A DNA stretch of 64,000 nt from Sphingobacteriales bacterium (lineage in GTDB: Bacteria; Bacteroidota; Bacteroidia; Sphingobacteriales; Sphingobacteriaceae), in contig JAPLFD010000007.1 in assembly GCA_026390835.1 (NCBI GenBank), positions 1 to 64,000 on the forward strand, read 5' to 3'. A program made the translations under genes and the position numbers. Of this stretch, positions 1 to 10,425 are shown one piece after another. Under the pieces are notes generated by a model, which saw only the letters and a list, made by a program, of their open reading frames with translations, was not told where the DNA came from and did not search any database. The stretch's first letter is position 1, and every line of letters starts with the position of its first letter.

Positions 1-190
1 CTACTTTTTTACGGGCCCAGTCTGTTTTTCGCAAAAATTTCAGGCTCGATTTTAAACTCGGGTTAGCATGAAAACAATTAATCCGAACCAATTCGTCTAA
101 TTCTTCCCAAGTATAGGTCATGAGCAAGTAGCGCAAAATGTACTCCAGGGTTTTTCCATGTAGCGGATTATTTTTTTGTGTTACTTCCAT
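1..190 (-). CDS. VF530-family (DUF2132) small DNA-binding protein, partial (C-terminus off left edge)
   Basis: Reverse-strand reading from ATG at 190 gives [63 protein letters not shown], matching the VF530 pattern (LHG-TLE..., [19 protein letters not shown]). Confidence 0.85.
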   Translation of the reverse strand, partial: MEVTQKNNPLHGKTLEYILRYLLMTYTWEELDELVRINCFHANPSLKSSLKFLRKTDWARKKV

Positions 191-191
191 C

Positions 192-1109
192 TTATTCTTC
201 CGCTGAAATAGCCCAGGTTAAAATTATACGGTCGTCGCCCACCGAAATTAATTCGTTGTTAAAAGTGCTCCAAGCCAATTTATTTACCGAGTGGCTGTGA
301 CTATCAAACTCTTTTTCGCGACTAATGGTTTTAAGCAACTTAAACGTTTCTGCATCCCAAATTTTAATGCTTTTATCGCGACTAGCCGTTGCAAAATAGT
401 CTCCATTGGGGCTATATTCAATGTCGTAAATGGCAAATAAATGCGCCGAAATGTTTTCTTTTAAGGCTAAATTACTCAAATCCCATACTTTTAATTGTGC
501 ATCTCTGCTTCCCGAAAGTAAATAGCGTCCGCAAGGTGAAAACGCTAGTGAGGTAATGGGTAGGGTGTGCCCTTCTAATACACAAGCCAAACTATAATCT
601 TGGGTATGGTAGAGGTAGATGTGGTGGTCTTTGCAGCCGGCGGCCATGTACATTTCGTTAGGGCTGGTGCTAAGGCAGCGCACGGTGTGGCTCCCTACTT
701 GTATGTGTTGTTTTTGGGTGAAGGTTTCCAAATCCCAAATGCTGATACTTCCATCTTCGGAGGCTGCAGCAAGCTCTTTCCGATTAGTTAATGAAGTGAT
801 ATCAAAAATAGGCTGTTGGTGAAAGGCCATTTGGTGTGTAATCTCTTGGCTGATGAAGTTGAAAACACTGAGTTTGCCACTACGCTCACCAGAAACCAGC
901 ACCGGTGCTACTGTAGGGCAATGCAGGGCATAAACCGATTGTTCTACGGGGAACATCACTTTTACCAAATCGTGCGTTTTTAGGCTCCATTCCACCACGC
1001 CCTTGTCATTTCCGGCAGTAAAAAAGATATGCGCTTTCTGCGAATTCACCACCGTGTAAATGGGTTCTCGGTGGCCCGCCAGCTTGGCGCTTTGTTGTAC
1101 CTGTATCAT
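192..1109 (-). CDS. WD40 repeat protein
   Basis: 305 aa with repeated GH...(I/L)xxxxFSP...L(L/A)SGSRDxxxKVWD motifs. Confidence 0.92.
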   Translation of the reverse strand: MIQVQQSAKLAGHREPIYTVVNSQKAHIFFTAGNDKGVVEWSLKTHDLVKVMFPVEQSVYALHCPTVAPVLVSGERSGKLSVFNFISQEITHQMAFHQQPIFDITSLTNRKELAAASEDGSISIWDLETFTQKQHIQVGSHTVRCLSTSPNEMYMAAGCKDHHIYLYHTQDYSLACVLEGHTLPITSLAFSPCGRYLLSGSRDAQLKVWDLSNLALKENISAHLFAIYDIEYSPNGDYFATASRDKSIKIWDAETFKLLKTISREKEFDSHSHSVNKLAWSTFNNELISVGDDRIILTWAISAEE

Positions 1110-1187
1110 GTATACAAAACTATTCTTTTTTTGCGTATACCAATTTCGTAAAACCAGCTAAAAAAATTCTTTTTTCATATTTTTTCG

Positions 1188-1195
1188 TACTTTTG
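1188..1195 (+). promoter_or_regulatory. Putative Bacteroidota -7 element TACTTTTG upstream of pyrC
   Basis: Matches TAnnTTTG; no clear -33 TTG at the right spacing. Confidence 0.35.
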
Positions 1196-1353
1196 GGTTT
1201 AATGAGAGGCCTCCAGTTTTTCGTATCGCTACTGAATCTACACCAGTTTGTCGATTATTGCACTCATTCCCTCGTTTTCATCCTAATAATCAGTCCATTA
1301 CATATGTTTCGAGCACATTCGTATTTGCTTGTTCCGAGAAACCCCATTGCCCT

Positions 1354-2619
1354 ATGAAAAAAGTATTGATACAATCGGCAACACTTATAGATAGTCAGTT
1401 AAAAAGCTATCCAAATACCGATGTATTGGTGGTAAATGGAAAAATAGCTGCTATTGGCAAGGACTTAACCGTGCCAGCCGATGCGGAAATAATAGAAGCC
1501 GATGGTAGTATTTTAGCTCCCGGTTTTTGCGATTTAAATGTAAATGCCGGAGAACCCGGTTTTGAAACCAAAGAAGATTTACACAGCTTAGCTCGGGCCG
1601 CCTTTGCAGGAGGCATTACCGCACTAGCTTTACAACCCAATACCAATCCGCCTCTACACTCTAAGGCTCAAATATCATACATCTGCTCTACTGCGGCAGA
1701 TTTACCAGTGGCCATTTATCCATTGGGTACCATAAGCCACGAACGTAAAGGTGAGGCCTTGGCCGAACTTTTTGATATGTACCAAGCCGGAGCCTTGGCT
1801 TTTACCGATGGCGATAAGCCTTTGGCCCATGCTGGAGTAATGAGCAGAGCGCTTTTGTACACCAAAGGCTTTGGCGCCCGTATTTTTTCGTATGCCGAAG
1901 ATGCCAGCGTAGCAGCCCATGCTATGATAAACGAAGGTGTTGTAAGTACTTATTTAGGTTTAAAAGGAAATCCGGCCCTGGCAGAAGAATTAATGATTTC
2001 ACGAGATATTGAATTAGCGGCCTATAATCAAAGCCCGATTCATTTTAGTACCATATCATCAGCTAAAAGTGTGCAACTCATTCGCGAAGCCAAAGCAAAA
2101 GGCATAGCCGTAACCTGCGATGTGGCTGCCCATCACTTGATACTTACCGAAGAAGCTTTATTGGGTTTTGACTCAAACTATAAAGTAAAACCACCCTTGC
2201 GTACCGAAGAGGACAGAAATGCACTTTTAGCCGGCTTAGCCGACGATACCATTGATGCAGTGGTATCGCAACATACCCCTCACGAAATTGAATTTAAAGC
2301 GCTCGAGTTTGGTTTGGCTGCTTATGGAATTATAGGCCTACAAACGCTATTGCCTCTAGTACTTAAAGCGGGTTTAACCACCCGAGATATCATTAAAAAA
2401 TTAGCCCTAGAACCACGAAAAATTTTAGGCTTAGCCCTCCCAAAAATTGCCGAAGGCGAAGCTGCGGATTTGGCTTTGTTCGATCCGAAAGCACCTTGGG
2501 TGTTTGATGAACAAACAAATGTCTCTAAATCAGCAAATAGTCCGTTTATGGGGCACGAATTTACAGGCCAAGTACGTTGGGCTTGTGCCAACAATCAGTA
2601 TTACACCTCAAAAAACTAA
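1354..2619 (+). CDS. pyrC: Dihydroorotase
   Basis: MKKVLIQSATLID..., amidohydrolase motifs (GFCDLNVNAGEPGFETKED, DAVVSQHTPHE). ATG at 1354 is preferred over the tracked TTG at 1258. Confidence 0.9.
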   Translation: MKKVLIQSATLIDSQLKSYPNTDVLVVNGKIAAIGKDLTVPADAEIIEADGSILAPGFCDLNVNAGEPGFETKEDLHSLARAAFAGGITALALQPNTNPPLHSKAQISYICSTAADLPVAIYPLGTISHERKGEALAELFDMYQAGALAFTDGDKPLAHAGVMSRALLYTKGFGARIFSYAEDASVAAHAMINEGVVSTYLGLKGNPALAEELMISRDIELAAYNQSPIHFSTISSAKSVQLIREAKAKGIAVTCDVAAHHLILTEEALLGFDSNYKVKPPLRTEEDRNALLAGLADDTIDAVVSQHTPHEIEFKALEFGLAAYGIIGLQTLLPLVLKAGLTTRDIIKKLALEPRKILGLALPKIAEGEAADLALFDPKAPWVFDEQTNVSKSANSPFMGHEFTGQVRWACANNQYYTSKN

Positions 2620-2621
2620 GC

Positions 2622-3296
2622 ATGCAAAAAGCTATACAAGCCGCCTTGGGCGCATTTTTATCTTCCTTTACAAAAACATCGGGTATAGATACCACGGGCA
2701 TTTTATCTGAACTTTCTTCGGCTTTCGAATCTAATCCAGATTTTATGGCTAAGGTAGCAGCAGTAGATAAAGTAATTGATGAGCAACCGAAATTAGAGGA
2801 ATTGAGAGAGTATATCATCGATTTATTGTTCATCCATTTCTTCACCGATGATGTAAATAAATTGGAAGAAGATTATTTGGATTCGCCGGAATGGGAAGCT
2901 ATTGAAGAAGAAACCTTAGATAGGGGCACTGAACTGCTCAACGTATTGTTATACCTAAAAGAGTGCCATGACGAAGATATTGAGCCAGAATTGAGTGATT
3001 TTTTGAAAGAATTTTTATTGGTAGATGAAGACGAGTTTCAGGATGAACACCGCATTTACGAGTCTGTAATTGCCAACCAAATTTTATTGGAAAGTTCAGC
3101 AGCAGAAATAGCTAAGGTGGCCAATGGCTTGGCAGAAGATGACGAAATAAAAGAGTTGTTTTACGCCATACTGTGTTTCTTCCGAAATCCATACCCATCG
3201 GTAGCGGAACAAGAGGAAGTATTGGCAGCTAGCGCCCAACCCGAAACCGACCTTGCCGTTTATCAACTTTTACTTAACTTTAATAAACCAATTTAA
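2622..3296 (+). CDS. Hypothetical acidic protein
   Basis: ORF from MQKAIQAALGAFLSSF (ATG 2622), 3 nt after the pyrC stop; family not recognised. Confidence 0.7.
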   Translation: MQKAIQAALGAFLSSFTKTSGIDTTGILSELSSAFESNPDFMAKVAAVDKVIDEQPKLEELREYIIDLLFIHFFTDDVNKLEEDYLDSPEWEAIEEETLDRGTELLNVLLYLKECHDEDIEPELSDFLKEFLLVDEDEFQDEHRIYESVIANQILLESSAAEIAKVANGLAEDDEIKELFYAILCFFRNPYPSVAEQEEVLAASAQPETDLAVYQLLLNFNKPI

Positions 3297-3301
3297 TTAC
3301 T

Positions 3302-3856
3302 ATGGAATCAAATTCTAACCAATTAGCCATTAATAACGGATTGTTTATCGGTGGTATCTCTATAATTTTAGGCATAGTGGTGTACTATGTTGCACCACAA
3401 TTATTGGCTTCTTTCGGTTTCGGCATTTTAATAGCTTTAATTTCTTTGGGTTTATACATTTTCTTTACACTCGATTTAAGAAAAAAAGTAGGGGGCTTTT
3501 GGTCCTTTCGCGAAGCCTTAAAAGGCATCTTTTTGATGTCATTTATTGCCGCTTTAATAAACATTTCGGTCAATTTTGTGTTCTATAAATTTATTGAGCC
3601 AGGTGCTTATGATAAGGTTTCGGAGATTTTGACTCAAAACTTAAGTGCTAATTATGAAAAATTAGGAATGGATCAGGCCGCTATTGATCAAGCCATTCCG
3701 ATGGTTTTAGAAAAAATGAAAACACAATTCGATCCAAGTTTTACCGATTTAATGAAAAGCTTAGGTGGAAGCATATTATTTGGATTTGTGATGTCGCTTA
3801 TTTTTGCGGCCATTTTCAAAAAAGAACAACCTATTTTTACCTCTACCGAAGAATAA
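3302..3856 (+). CDS. DUF4199-like membrane protein
   Basis: Multi-TM ORF with FRE(A)LKGIF pattern and C-terminal TM; gene order pyrC/DUF4199/glycosyltransferase is typical of Bacteroidota. Confidence 0.75.
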   Translation: MESNSNQLAINNGLFIGGISIILGIVVYYVAPQLLASFGFGILIALISLGLYIFFTLDLRKKVGGFWSFREALKGIFLMSFIAALINISVNFVFYKFIEPGAYDKVSEILTQNLSANYEKLGMDQAAIDQAIPMVLEKMKTQFDPSFTDLMKSLGGSILFGFVMSLIFAAIFKKEQPIFTSTEE

Positions 3857-3928
3857 TTAAAAAGCCGTTTAAAGCGTGCAAATTTTATCGATATTTTGAT
3901 GAAATTTGCACGTTTGTATTTCACACCT

Positions 3929-4879
3929 ATGGATATATCGCTAGTCATACCCTTATACAACGAAGCAGAATCGCTGCCCGAATTGTGCGCCTGGATTAAA
4001 CGTGTGCTTGATGCACAAGGGTATTCCTACGAAATTATTTTGGTAGATGATGGTAGTAATGACAATTCTTGGGCTGTTATTCAATCCTTAAAGAACGATA
4101 TTCCTGAAATTTCTGGTATCCGTTTCCGCAGAAATTACGGTAAATCAGCGGCTTTAAATGTGGGCTTTGAAGCTGCACAAGGCGATGTGGTAATTACCAT
4201 GGATGCAGATTTGCAAGATAGCCCCGATGAAATTCCGGTACTTTTTCAACGCATTAAAGAAGAAAATCTCGATGTCATATCCGGCTGGAAAAAGAAACGC
4301 TACGATCCGCTTACTAAAACCATTCCTACCAAATTGTTCAATGCCGTTACCCGAAAAATGTCGGGCATACACAACCTCCACGATTTTAACTGCGGTTTAA
4401 AAGCCTATAAAAACGAGGTAGTAAAAAGCATTGAAGTATACGGAGAAATGCACCGCTACATTCCAGTTTTAGCCAAATGGGCTGGGTTTACGCAAATTGC
4501 CGAGCAAGTGGTAGAACATCGTGCTCGTAAATACGGCACCACCAAATTTGGATTTAGTCGCTTTGTAAACGGATTTTTAGATTTACTTTCCATCTTTTTT
4601 GTAGGCAAATTTGCCAAACGCCCCATGCACTTTTTTGGTACCATGGGTATGCTCAGTTTCTTAGGTGGTTTAGCCATTACTATCTGGCTCATTGTAGATA
4701 AATTAACAGATATTTCTAAAGGCCTAGCTTACCGCAATGTAACCGATCAGCCTCTGTTTTATATTGCCTTGGTGGCTATTATTGTAGGATTTCAGCTGTT
4801 TTTAACTGGCTTTATTGCCGAGCTGGTATCTCGTAATGCTCCAGAACGCAACCATTATCACATAGGCGATAAGGTATAA
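3929..4879 (+). CDS. Glycosyltransferase family 2 (DPM1/GtrB-like)
   Basis: MDISLVIPLYNEAESLPEL..., DADLQDSPDEIP, two C-terminal TM helices. Confidence 0.92.
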   Translation: MDISLVIPLYNEAESLPELCAWIKRVLDAQGYSYEIILVDDGSNDNSWAVIQSLKNDIPEISGIRFRRNYGKSAALNVGFEAAQGDVVITMDADLQDSPDEIPVLFQRIKEENLDVISGWKKKRYDPLTKTIPTKLFNAVTRKMSGIHNLHDFNCGLKAYKNEVVKSIEVYGEMHRYIPVLAKWAGFTQIAEQVVEHRARKYGTTKFGFSRFVNGFLDLLSIFFVGKFAKRPMHFFGTMGMLSFLGGLAITIWLIVDKLTDISKGLAYRNVTDQPLFYIALVAIIVGFQLFLTGFIAELVSRNAPERNHYHIGDKV

Positions 4880-4891
4880 AAATACATCGCC

Positions 4892-5860
4892 ATGTTTTTC
4901 TCCATCATCATTCCGCTATTCAACCGTCCGCAAGAAATTGACGAATTGTTGCATACCCTTACCCAACAAGATTATACAAATTTTGAGGTACTTGTAGTAG
5001 AAGACGGCTCTACGATCGATGCTCGTAGCTTGGTAGAAAGCTACCAATACACCCTCAACATCCGCTACTTTGTAAAAGAAAACGAAGGCCAAGGCTTTAC
5101 CAGAAATTTTGCGTTTAAACAAGCTAAAGGCGATTATTTTGTAATGTTCGATTCCGATTGCCTCATTCCAAAGGATTATTTAGCTACTGTAAAAGCACAC
5201 TTAGAACGTAATTGGCTCGATGCCTATGGTGGCCCCGATGCTGCCCATAGCTCTTTTACGCCTACCCAAAAAGCCATCAGTTACGCCATGACTTCTGTTT
5301 TTACCACAGGTGGCATTAGAGGAAATAAAAACCACGTGGGCCAGTTTCATCCACGCAGTTTTAATATGGGTATATCTCGGGCCGTTTGGGAAAAAACAGG
5401 TGGTTTTATTCTTACCCGTTTAGGAGAGGATATAGAATTTAGCATCCGTATCCAATCGCTTGGTTTTAAAATTGGCTTAATTCCCGAGGCCGAAGTTTTT
5501 CATAAACGCCGCACCAATTTTGCGCAATTCTATAAACAATTGCATTTTTTTGGACGTGCACGTATCAATATTTACAAACACTTTCCGGCAGAACTCAAAT
5601 TGCTACACTTTTTCCCGAGTACTTTTGTGCTTTTTTTAGTGGCAAGTGCTGTACTCAATCTGGTTCAAAGCCCTTTGGCAACATGGTGCAATGTAGTATT
5701 GGCCTTGTATGTATTGTTAATATTTTTTCATTCTTGGGCCAAAAATAAGTCGGCAAAAGTCGCATTTTTGAGTATTATTGCAGTGTTTGTACAACTCAAC
5801 GCTTATGGCCTTGGGTTTATGCAAGATTTTTGGAAACGAATCGTACTAAAACAACCATAA
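4892..5860 (+). CDS. Glycosyltransferase family 2
   Basis: FSIIIPLFNRPQEIDELL, VEDGS, FDSDC motifs; C-terminal TM segments. Confidence 0.9.
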   Translation: MFFSIIIPLFNRPQEIDELLHTLTQQDYTNFEVLVVEDGSTIDARSLVESYQYTLNIRYFVKENEGQGFTRNFAFKQAKGDYFVMFDSDCLIPKDYLATVKAHLERNWLDAYGGPDAAHSSFTPTQKAISYAMTSVFTTGGIRGNKNHVGQFHPRSFNMGISRAVWEKTGGFILTRLGEDIEFSIRIQSLGFKIGLIPEAEVFHKRRTNFAQFYKQLHFFGRARINIYKHFPAELKLLHFFPSTFVLFLVASAVLNLVQSPLATWCNVVLALYVLLIFFHSWAKNKSAKVAFLSIIAVFVQLNAYGLGFMQDFWKRIVLKQP

Positions 5861-5864
5861 ATTA

Positions 5865-6388
5865 ATGAATACCTCTTTCTCTATAAGCGAAACGTTAAGC
5901 ACGGCTTGGGCCATAGCTAAAAAAAATGCATGGATTGTAATGGGCTTTACTGCTGTGCAATTTGTAGTGATGTTTGTGTTTACCACCATCATAGCCCTTT
6001 TCTTAAACGAAACCAGTACTACTGGTGCCTTGGTGCAAAATGTCATTATTCAGTTAGCCGATACCTTTATTGCGTGCTCATCACCATTCCTATTTTTTAC
6101 ATGAGCCTTCGTTTGTTCTTTGTATTGTGTTTCATTGTCGATCAAGAATCGGGTTCAACCGAAGCTATTAGCCAAAGTTGGACCATTACCAAAGGGAACT
6201 TCTGGGCTTTATTCTCCCTGTTTTTAGTCATTTTAGGCATCAATATTTTAGGAGCATTGGCGCTATTTGTTGGCCTTTTGTTTACTATCCCATTTTCTAG
6301 TTTAATTCTGATGGTAGCGTACCGCCAGATGGTAAATAACTATACAGACGAAGAAGAAATTCTGATTGAAGGTTCAGATAAAAACTAA
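5865..6388 (+). pseudogene. Multi-TM membrane protein gene with an internal frameshift (two overlapping frames)
   Basis: 5865..6104 encodes the N-terminal half and stops at TGA; the -1 frame continues as ...VLITIPIFYMSLRLFFVLCFIVDQESG... to 6388. Confidence 0.75.
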
Positions 6389-6390
6389 GT

Positions 6391-7893
6391 ATGGGACTAA
6401 AGTCGGCACTAAGTAAGCCCTTTGCGGCCTGGGTGAACCGGCAAGTACTCCGCTGGAAAAACAACCCCATTGCAGCGCAAGATAAGGTGTTTTTTGCCTT
6501 GCTTAATAAGGCTAAATTAACCGCTTTTGGGCAAGATCATGGTTTTGAAACCATTCAAACCTATCAAGATTTTAAGAAAAGCGTTCCCATTAGAGATTAC
6601 GAGCAATTACGTCCTTATATCGAGAGGGTAGCAGCCGGCGAAGCCAATGTATTATGGCCTGGAAAGCCTCTGTACTTTGCCAAAACATCGGGTACTACTT
6701 CTGGTGTAAAATATATCCCTATTTCTAAAGAATCTATGCCCGAGCATATTAAGGCCGCTCGAAATGCGCTTTTGGGTTATATTCACGAATCTGGTGATAC
6801 CTCATTTGTCAACGGAAAAATGATTTTCCTGCAAGGAAGTCCGGTTTTGGAAAAAAAAACGGGAATAGATACCGGCCGCCTTTCGGGTATTGTAGCCCAC
6901 CACGTGCCGGCTTATCTTCAAAAAAACCGCTTACCCTCCTATGAAACCAATTGTATTGATGATTGGGAAACAAAAGTAGACGCCATTGTGGCCGAAACCA
7001 TTCATCAAGATATGCGCCTAATTTCGGGCATACCCCCTTGGGTACAAATGTATTTCGATAAGCTTTCTCAGGTTTCGGGTGGTAAAAAAGTAAAAGACAT
7101 TTTCAAAAATTTCAGCTTATTTGTTTACGGAGGCGTAAACTTTGAACCCTATCGGGCTAAACTAGAAGAAGTCATTGGTAAAAAAGTGGCTAGCATAGAA
7201 ACATATCCCGCATCGGAAGGCTTTATTGCCTACCAAGATTCCCAAGCAGATAAGGGCTTGCTATTGCTGGTAGCTGCCGGCATCTTTTTTGAATTTATTC
7301 CGGTTACCGAATATTTCAATGAAAATCCTACCCGACTGAGCCTAGCTGATGTAGCCCTCGATACCAATTATGCCCTAATACTCAATACTTCAGCAGGTTT
7401 GTGGGGCTACAGTATTGGCGATACCGTAAAATTTGTATCCAAACAGCCTTACAAAATTATGGTTACGGGTCGTATCAAACATTTTATATCTGCCTTTGGC
7501 GAACATGTTATTGCCGAAGAGGTGGAAGCAGCCTTGTTAGAGGTGGCAGCTAAACAAGCAGTGCAGATTACTGAGTTTACGGTGGCTCCGCAAGTTATCC
7601 CACCAGAAGGCGGCTTGCCTTACCACGAGTGGTTTATAGAATTTGTACAGCCCCCTAAAGAACTGGACGCTTTTGCAGCAGCATTAGATGAAGCGATGCG
7701 GCAAAAAAACAGCTATTATCTCGATTTGATAGCCGGTAAAATTTTGCAACCTTTACACATTCGCTTGGTGCAAAAAAATGGATTCATTGAATTCATGCGT
7801 ACGCAAGGCAAACTAGGCGGCCAAAATAAGGTTCCACGTTTAGCCAACGATAGAGCATTAGCCGATGTATTAAACAAGTCCCTTAAAAACTGA
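6391..7893 (+). CDS. GH3 auxin-responsive promoter family protein (acyl-adenylate/amido-synthetase fold)
   Basis: FAKTSGTTSGVKYIPIS, YPASEGF, GDTVKFVS, TGRIKHFISAFGEHV motifs of the GH3 family. Confidence 0.9.
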   Translation: MGLKSALSKPFAAWVNRQVLRWKNNPIAAQDKVFFALLNKAKLTAFGQDHGFETIQTYQDFKKSVPIRDYEQLRPYIERVAAGEANVLWPGKPLYFAKTSGTTSGVKYIPISKESMPEHIKAARNALLGYIHESGDTSFVNGKMIFLQGSPVLEKKTGIDTGRLSGIVAHHVPAYLQKNRLPSYETNCIDDWETKVDAIVAETIHQDMRLISGIPPWVQMYFDKLSQVSGGKKVKDIFKNFSLFVYGGVNFEPYRAKLEEVIGKKVASIETYPASEGFIAYQDSQADKGLLLLVAAGIFFEFIPVTEYFNENPTRLSLADVALDTNYALILNTSAGLWGYSIGDTVKFVSKQPYKIMVTGRIKHFISAFGEHVIAEEVEAALLEVAAKQAVQITEFTVAPQVIPPEGGLPYHEWFIEFVQPPKELDAFAAALDEAMRQKNSYYLDLIAGKILQPLHIRLVQKNGFIEFMRTQGKLGGQNKVPRLANDRALADVLNKSLKN

Positions 7894-7897
7894 AAAA

Positions 7898-9052
7898 TTG
7901 ACTAGCAAAACCATAGCCATTATAGGTTCCACCGGAAGTATAGGTACGCAAGCCCTAGAGGTAGTGCGCCAAAACGCTCAGCGGTTTTCGGTGGCTTTGC
8001 TAAGTGCGCAGCAAAATGTGGATTTATTAGCTGCTCAAGCCTTAGAATTTAATCCCAAACAAGTAATTATTGGCGATGAACGTAAACTTTCGGAACTAAA
8101 AGCACGCTTATCAGGTACCACGATTCAAGTATCTGCAGGGGCAACAGCTTTAGTAGAAGCGGTTACACTGCCTGAGATAGATTTGGTGCTTACCGCTTTG
8201 GTAGGCTTTGCCGGCTTAGAACCTACGCTTGCCGCTATTACCGCTGGCAAAGATATTGCCTTAGCCAACAAAGAAACCTTGGTGGTTGCCGGTGATTTGG
8301 TTACTCGATTAGCTAAACAGCATGGCGTGCAAATTTTACCTGTTGATTCGGAACATTCGGCTATTTTTCAATGCTTGGTAGGAGAGCAACAGCCCATAGA
8401 AAAACTAATTTTAACGGCTTCGGGCGGACCTTTTAGAGGAAAAGATGCTTCATTTTTGGCATCCGTAATACCCGAGCAAGCCTTAAAACATCCCAATTGG
8501 GTAATGGGTGCCAAAATTACTATAGATTCGGCTTCGTTGATGAATAAAGGTCTCGAAGTAATTGAAGCCAAATGGTTATTTGATGTAGCACCCGAACAAA
8601 TCGAAGTAGTGGTGCATCCACAATCTATTGTACACTCTTTGGTGCAATTTACCGATGGTTCTATAAAAGCACAGTTGGGTTTACCCGATATGAAATTGCC
8701 TATTCAATATGCTTTGGGCTATCCGGAGCGCATCGCCAATACCTTTAAACGCTTTAATTTTGCTGATTACCCAACGTTAAACTTTGAACAAGCCGATACG
8801 AATACCTTTAGAAATTTAGGCTTGGCTTATGATGCCATTGCCCGTGGAGGAAACGTGCCTTGTATATTAAATGCAGCAAACGAAGTGGTGGTGGCTGCTT
8901 TTTTAGCTAAACGCATTGGCTTTTTACAAATGAGCGATGTACTTGCTACCTGCATGGACAAAATAGCCTATATTCCATCACCTACTTTAAACGATTATTT
9001 ACAAACCGATACCGAAGCCAGACAATTGGCGGAGCGCTTGGTAACTAATTAA
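7898..9052 (+). CDS. dxr: 1-deoxy-D-xylulose-5-phosphate reductoisomerase (TTG start)
   Basis: IAIIGSTGSIGTQALEV; LPVDSEHSAIFQCL; HPNWxMGxKITIDSASLMNKGLEVIEA. Confidence 0.96.
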   Translation: MTSKTIAIIGSTGSIGTQALEVVRQNAQRFSVALLSAQQNVDLLAAQALEFNPKQVIIGDERKLSELKARLSGTTIQVSAGATALVEAVTLPEIDLVLTALVGFAGLEPTLAAITAGKDIALANKETLVVAGDLVTRLAKQHGVQILPVDSEHSAIFQCLVGEQQPIEKLILTASGGPFRGKDASFLASVIPEQALKHPNWVMGAKITIDSASLMNKGLEVIEAKWLFDVAPEQIEVVVHPQSIVHSLVQFTDGSIKAQLGLPDMKLPIQYALGYPERIANTFKRFNFADYPTLNFEQADTNTFRNLGLAYDAIARGGNVPCILNAANEVVVAAFLAKRIGFLQMSDVLATCMDKIAYIPSPTLNDYLQTDTEARQLAERLVTN

Positions 9053-9088
9053 ACATTTACACATCTAAATAAAAACACTACACACTAT

Positions 9089-10414
9089 ATGGACGGATTA
9101 ATTATGGCAGGCCAACTGCTACTCGGACTTTCAATTTTAGTTATTTTACACGAATTAGGCCATTTTTTAACTGCCAGAGCCTTTGGTATTAAGGTTGAAA
9201 AATTCTATTTATTCTTCGATGCTTGGGGTGTAAAACTCCTTCATTTCAATTACAAAGGCTGCGAATACGGCATTGGTTGGTTGCCTTTAGGCGGCTATGT
9301 AAAAATTGCGGGCATGATTGATGAGTCGATGGATACCGAACAATTAGCCGGTCCGCCACAAGAATGGGAATTTCGATCAAAACCAGCTTGGCAACGCTTA
9401 ATAGTAATGTTGGGTGGCGTAACGGTAAACATTGTGTTGGGTATTTTTATTTTTTGGATGCTTACGCTGAAATATGGCGAAACCTATATCCCTAATGATA
9501 AATTACCTTTTGGAATAGCTCCAGGAAGCGTAGGCCGTACCATCGGTTTACAAGCCGGCGATAGAATTGTAGCTGTAAACGGAAAACCAATTGTTCGTTT
9601 CGAAGAAGTGAGTAGCTCCAAAGTATTGTTGGGCAATAGCCAACTAACCATCCTGAGAAATGGCGTAGAACAGCAAATTCAGGTACCTGGAAATATTTTA
9701 AACCAAGTGGCCGATGAGGGCATTGCCGAATTTATTGAACCACGTTTTGCACTTCAGCCCATAAAAGAAGTTGCCCTGGGTAGCCCTGCCGAGAAAGCTG
9801 GCATGAAAGCTGGCGACGTTATTGTACAAGTAAATGGAAAAGCCTTAACCTACATTGATCAATTTCAGCAAGAGCTGAAGTTGGTAAAAAACAAAAAGGT
9901 AACACTAAGTTTAGTTCGCGGGGTAGATACGCTTCAGGTGAAGCCACTCGTAGCTGCAGATGCCACCTTAGGTATTAGATTTTCCCCTAGCGGATTGCCC
10001 ACAGAAACAAAAAAATATGGTTTTGTTCAAGCCCTACCTATTGGAGCTAGCAAAGCTTGGGGTTCTTTTGCCGATAATGCTAAAGGAATAGGAAAAGTAC
10101 TTACCGGCCAGATAAAAGCCAATAAAGCGTTTACGGGCCCTATTGGTATTGCCACTATGTTTGGCAGTACGGTAAATTGGGCTAAATTTTGGAGTTTAGT
10201 AGGCTTATTGTCTATGGCCCTAGCCTTAATGAATTTGTTGCCCATACCGGCGCTAGATGGCGGTCATGCTGTTTTTTTAGTGATAGAAATGATTAAGGGC
10301 AAACCCTTAAGCGATAAATTTATGGAGCGTGCTCAATTGGTTGGTTTTGTAATTTTAATGGCACTTATGGTTTTGGTATTTAGTAACGATATTTTTAAGT
10401 ATATCCTTAAATAG
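9089..10414 (+). CDS. rseP: RIP metalloprotease (site-2 protease) with PDZ domains
   Basis: HELGHF zinc motif, two PDZ-like segments, NLLPIPALDGGHAVF. Confidence 0.94.
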   Translation: MDGLIMAGQLLLGLSILVILHELGHFLTARAFGIKVEKFYLFFDAWGVKLLHFNYKGCEYGIGWLPLGGYVKIAGMIDESMDTEQLAGPPQEWEFRSKPAWQRLIVMLGGVTVNIVLGIFIFWMLTLKYGETYIPNDKLPFGIAPGSVGRTIGLQAGDRIVAVNGKPIVRFEEVSSSKVLLGNSQLTILRNGVEQQIQVPGNILNQVADEGIAEFIEPRFALQPIKEVALGSPAEKAGMKAGDVIVQVNGKALTYIDQFQQELKLVKNKKVTLSLVRGVDTLQVKPLVAADATLGIRFSPSGLPTETKKYGFVQALPIGASKAWGSFADNAKGIGKVLTGQIKANKAFTGPIGIATMFGSTVNWAKFWSLVGLLSMALALMNLLPIPALDGGHAVFLVIEMIKGKPLSDKFMERAQLVGFVILMALMVLVFSNDIFKYILK

Positions 10415-10425
10415 TACGGCTAGCT

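Noticed and set aside
1258-1353. N-terminal extension of dihydroorotase from TTG 1258
   Set aside because: The extension has no similarity to the family; ATG at 1354 gives a canonical N-terminus downstream of a -7-like element.
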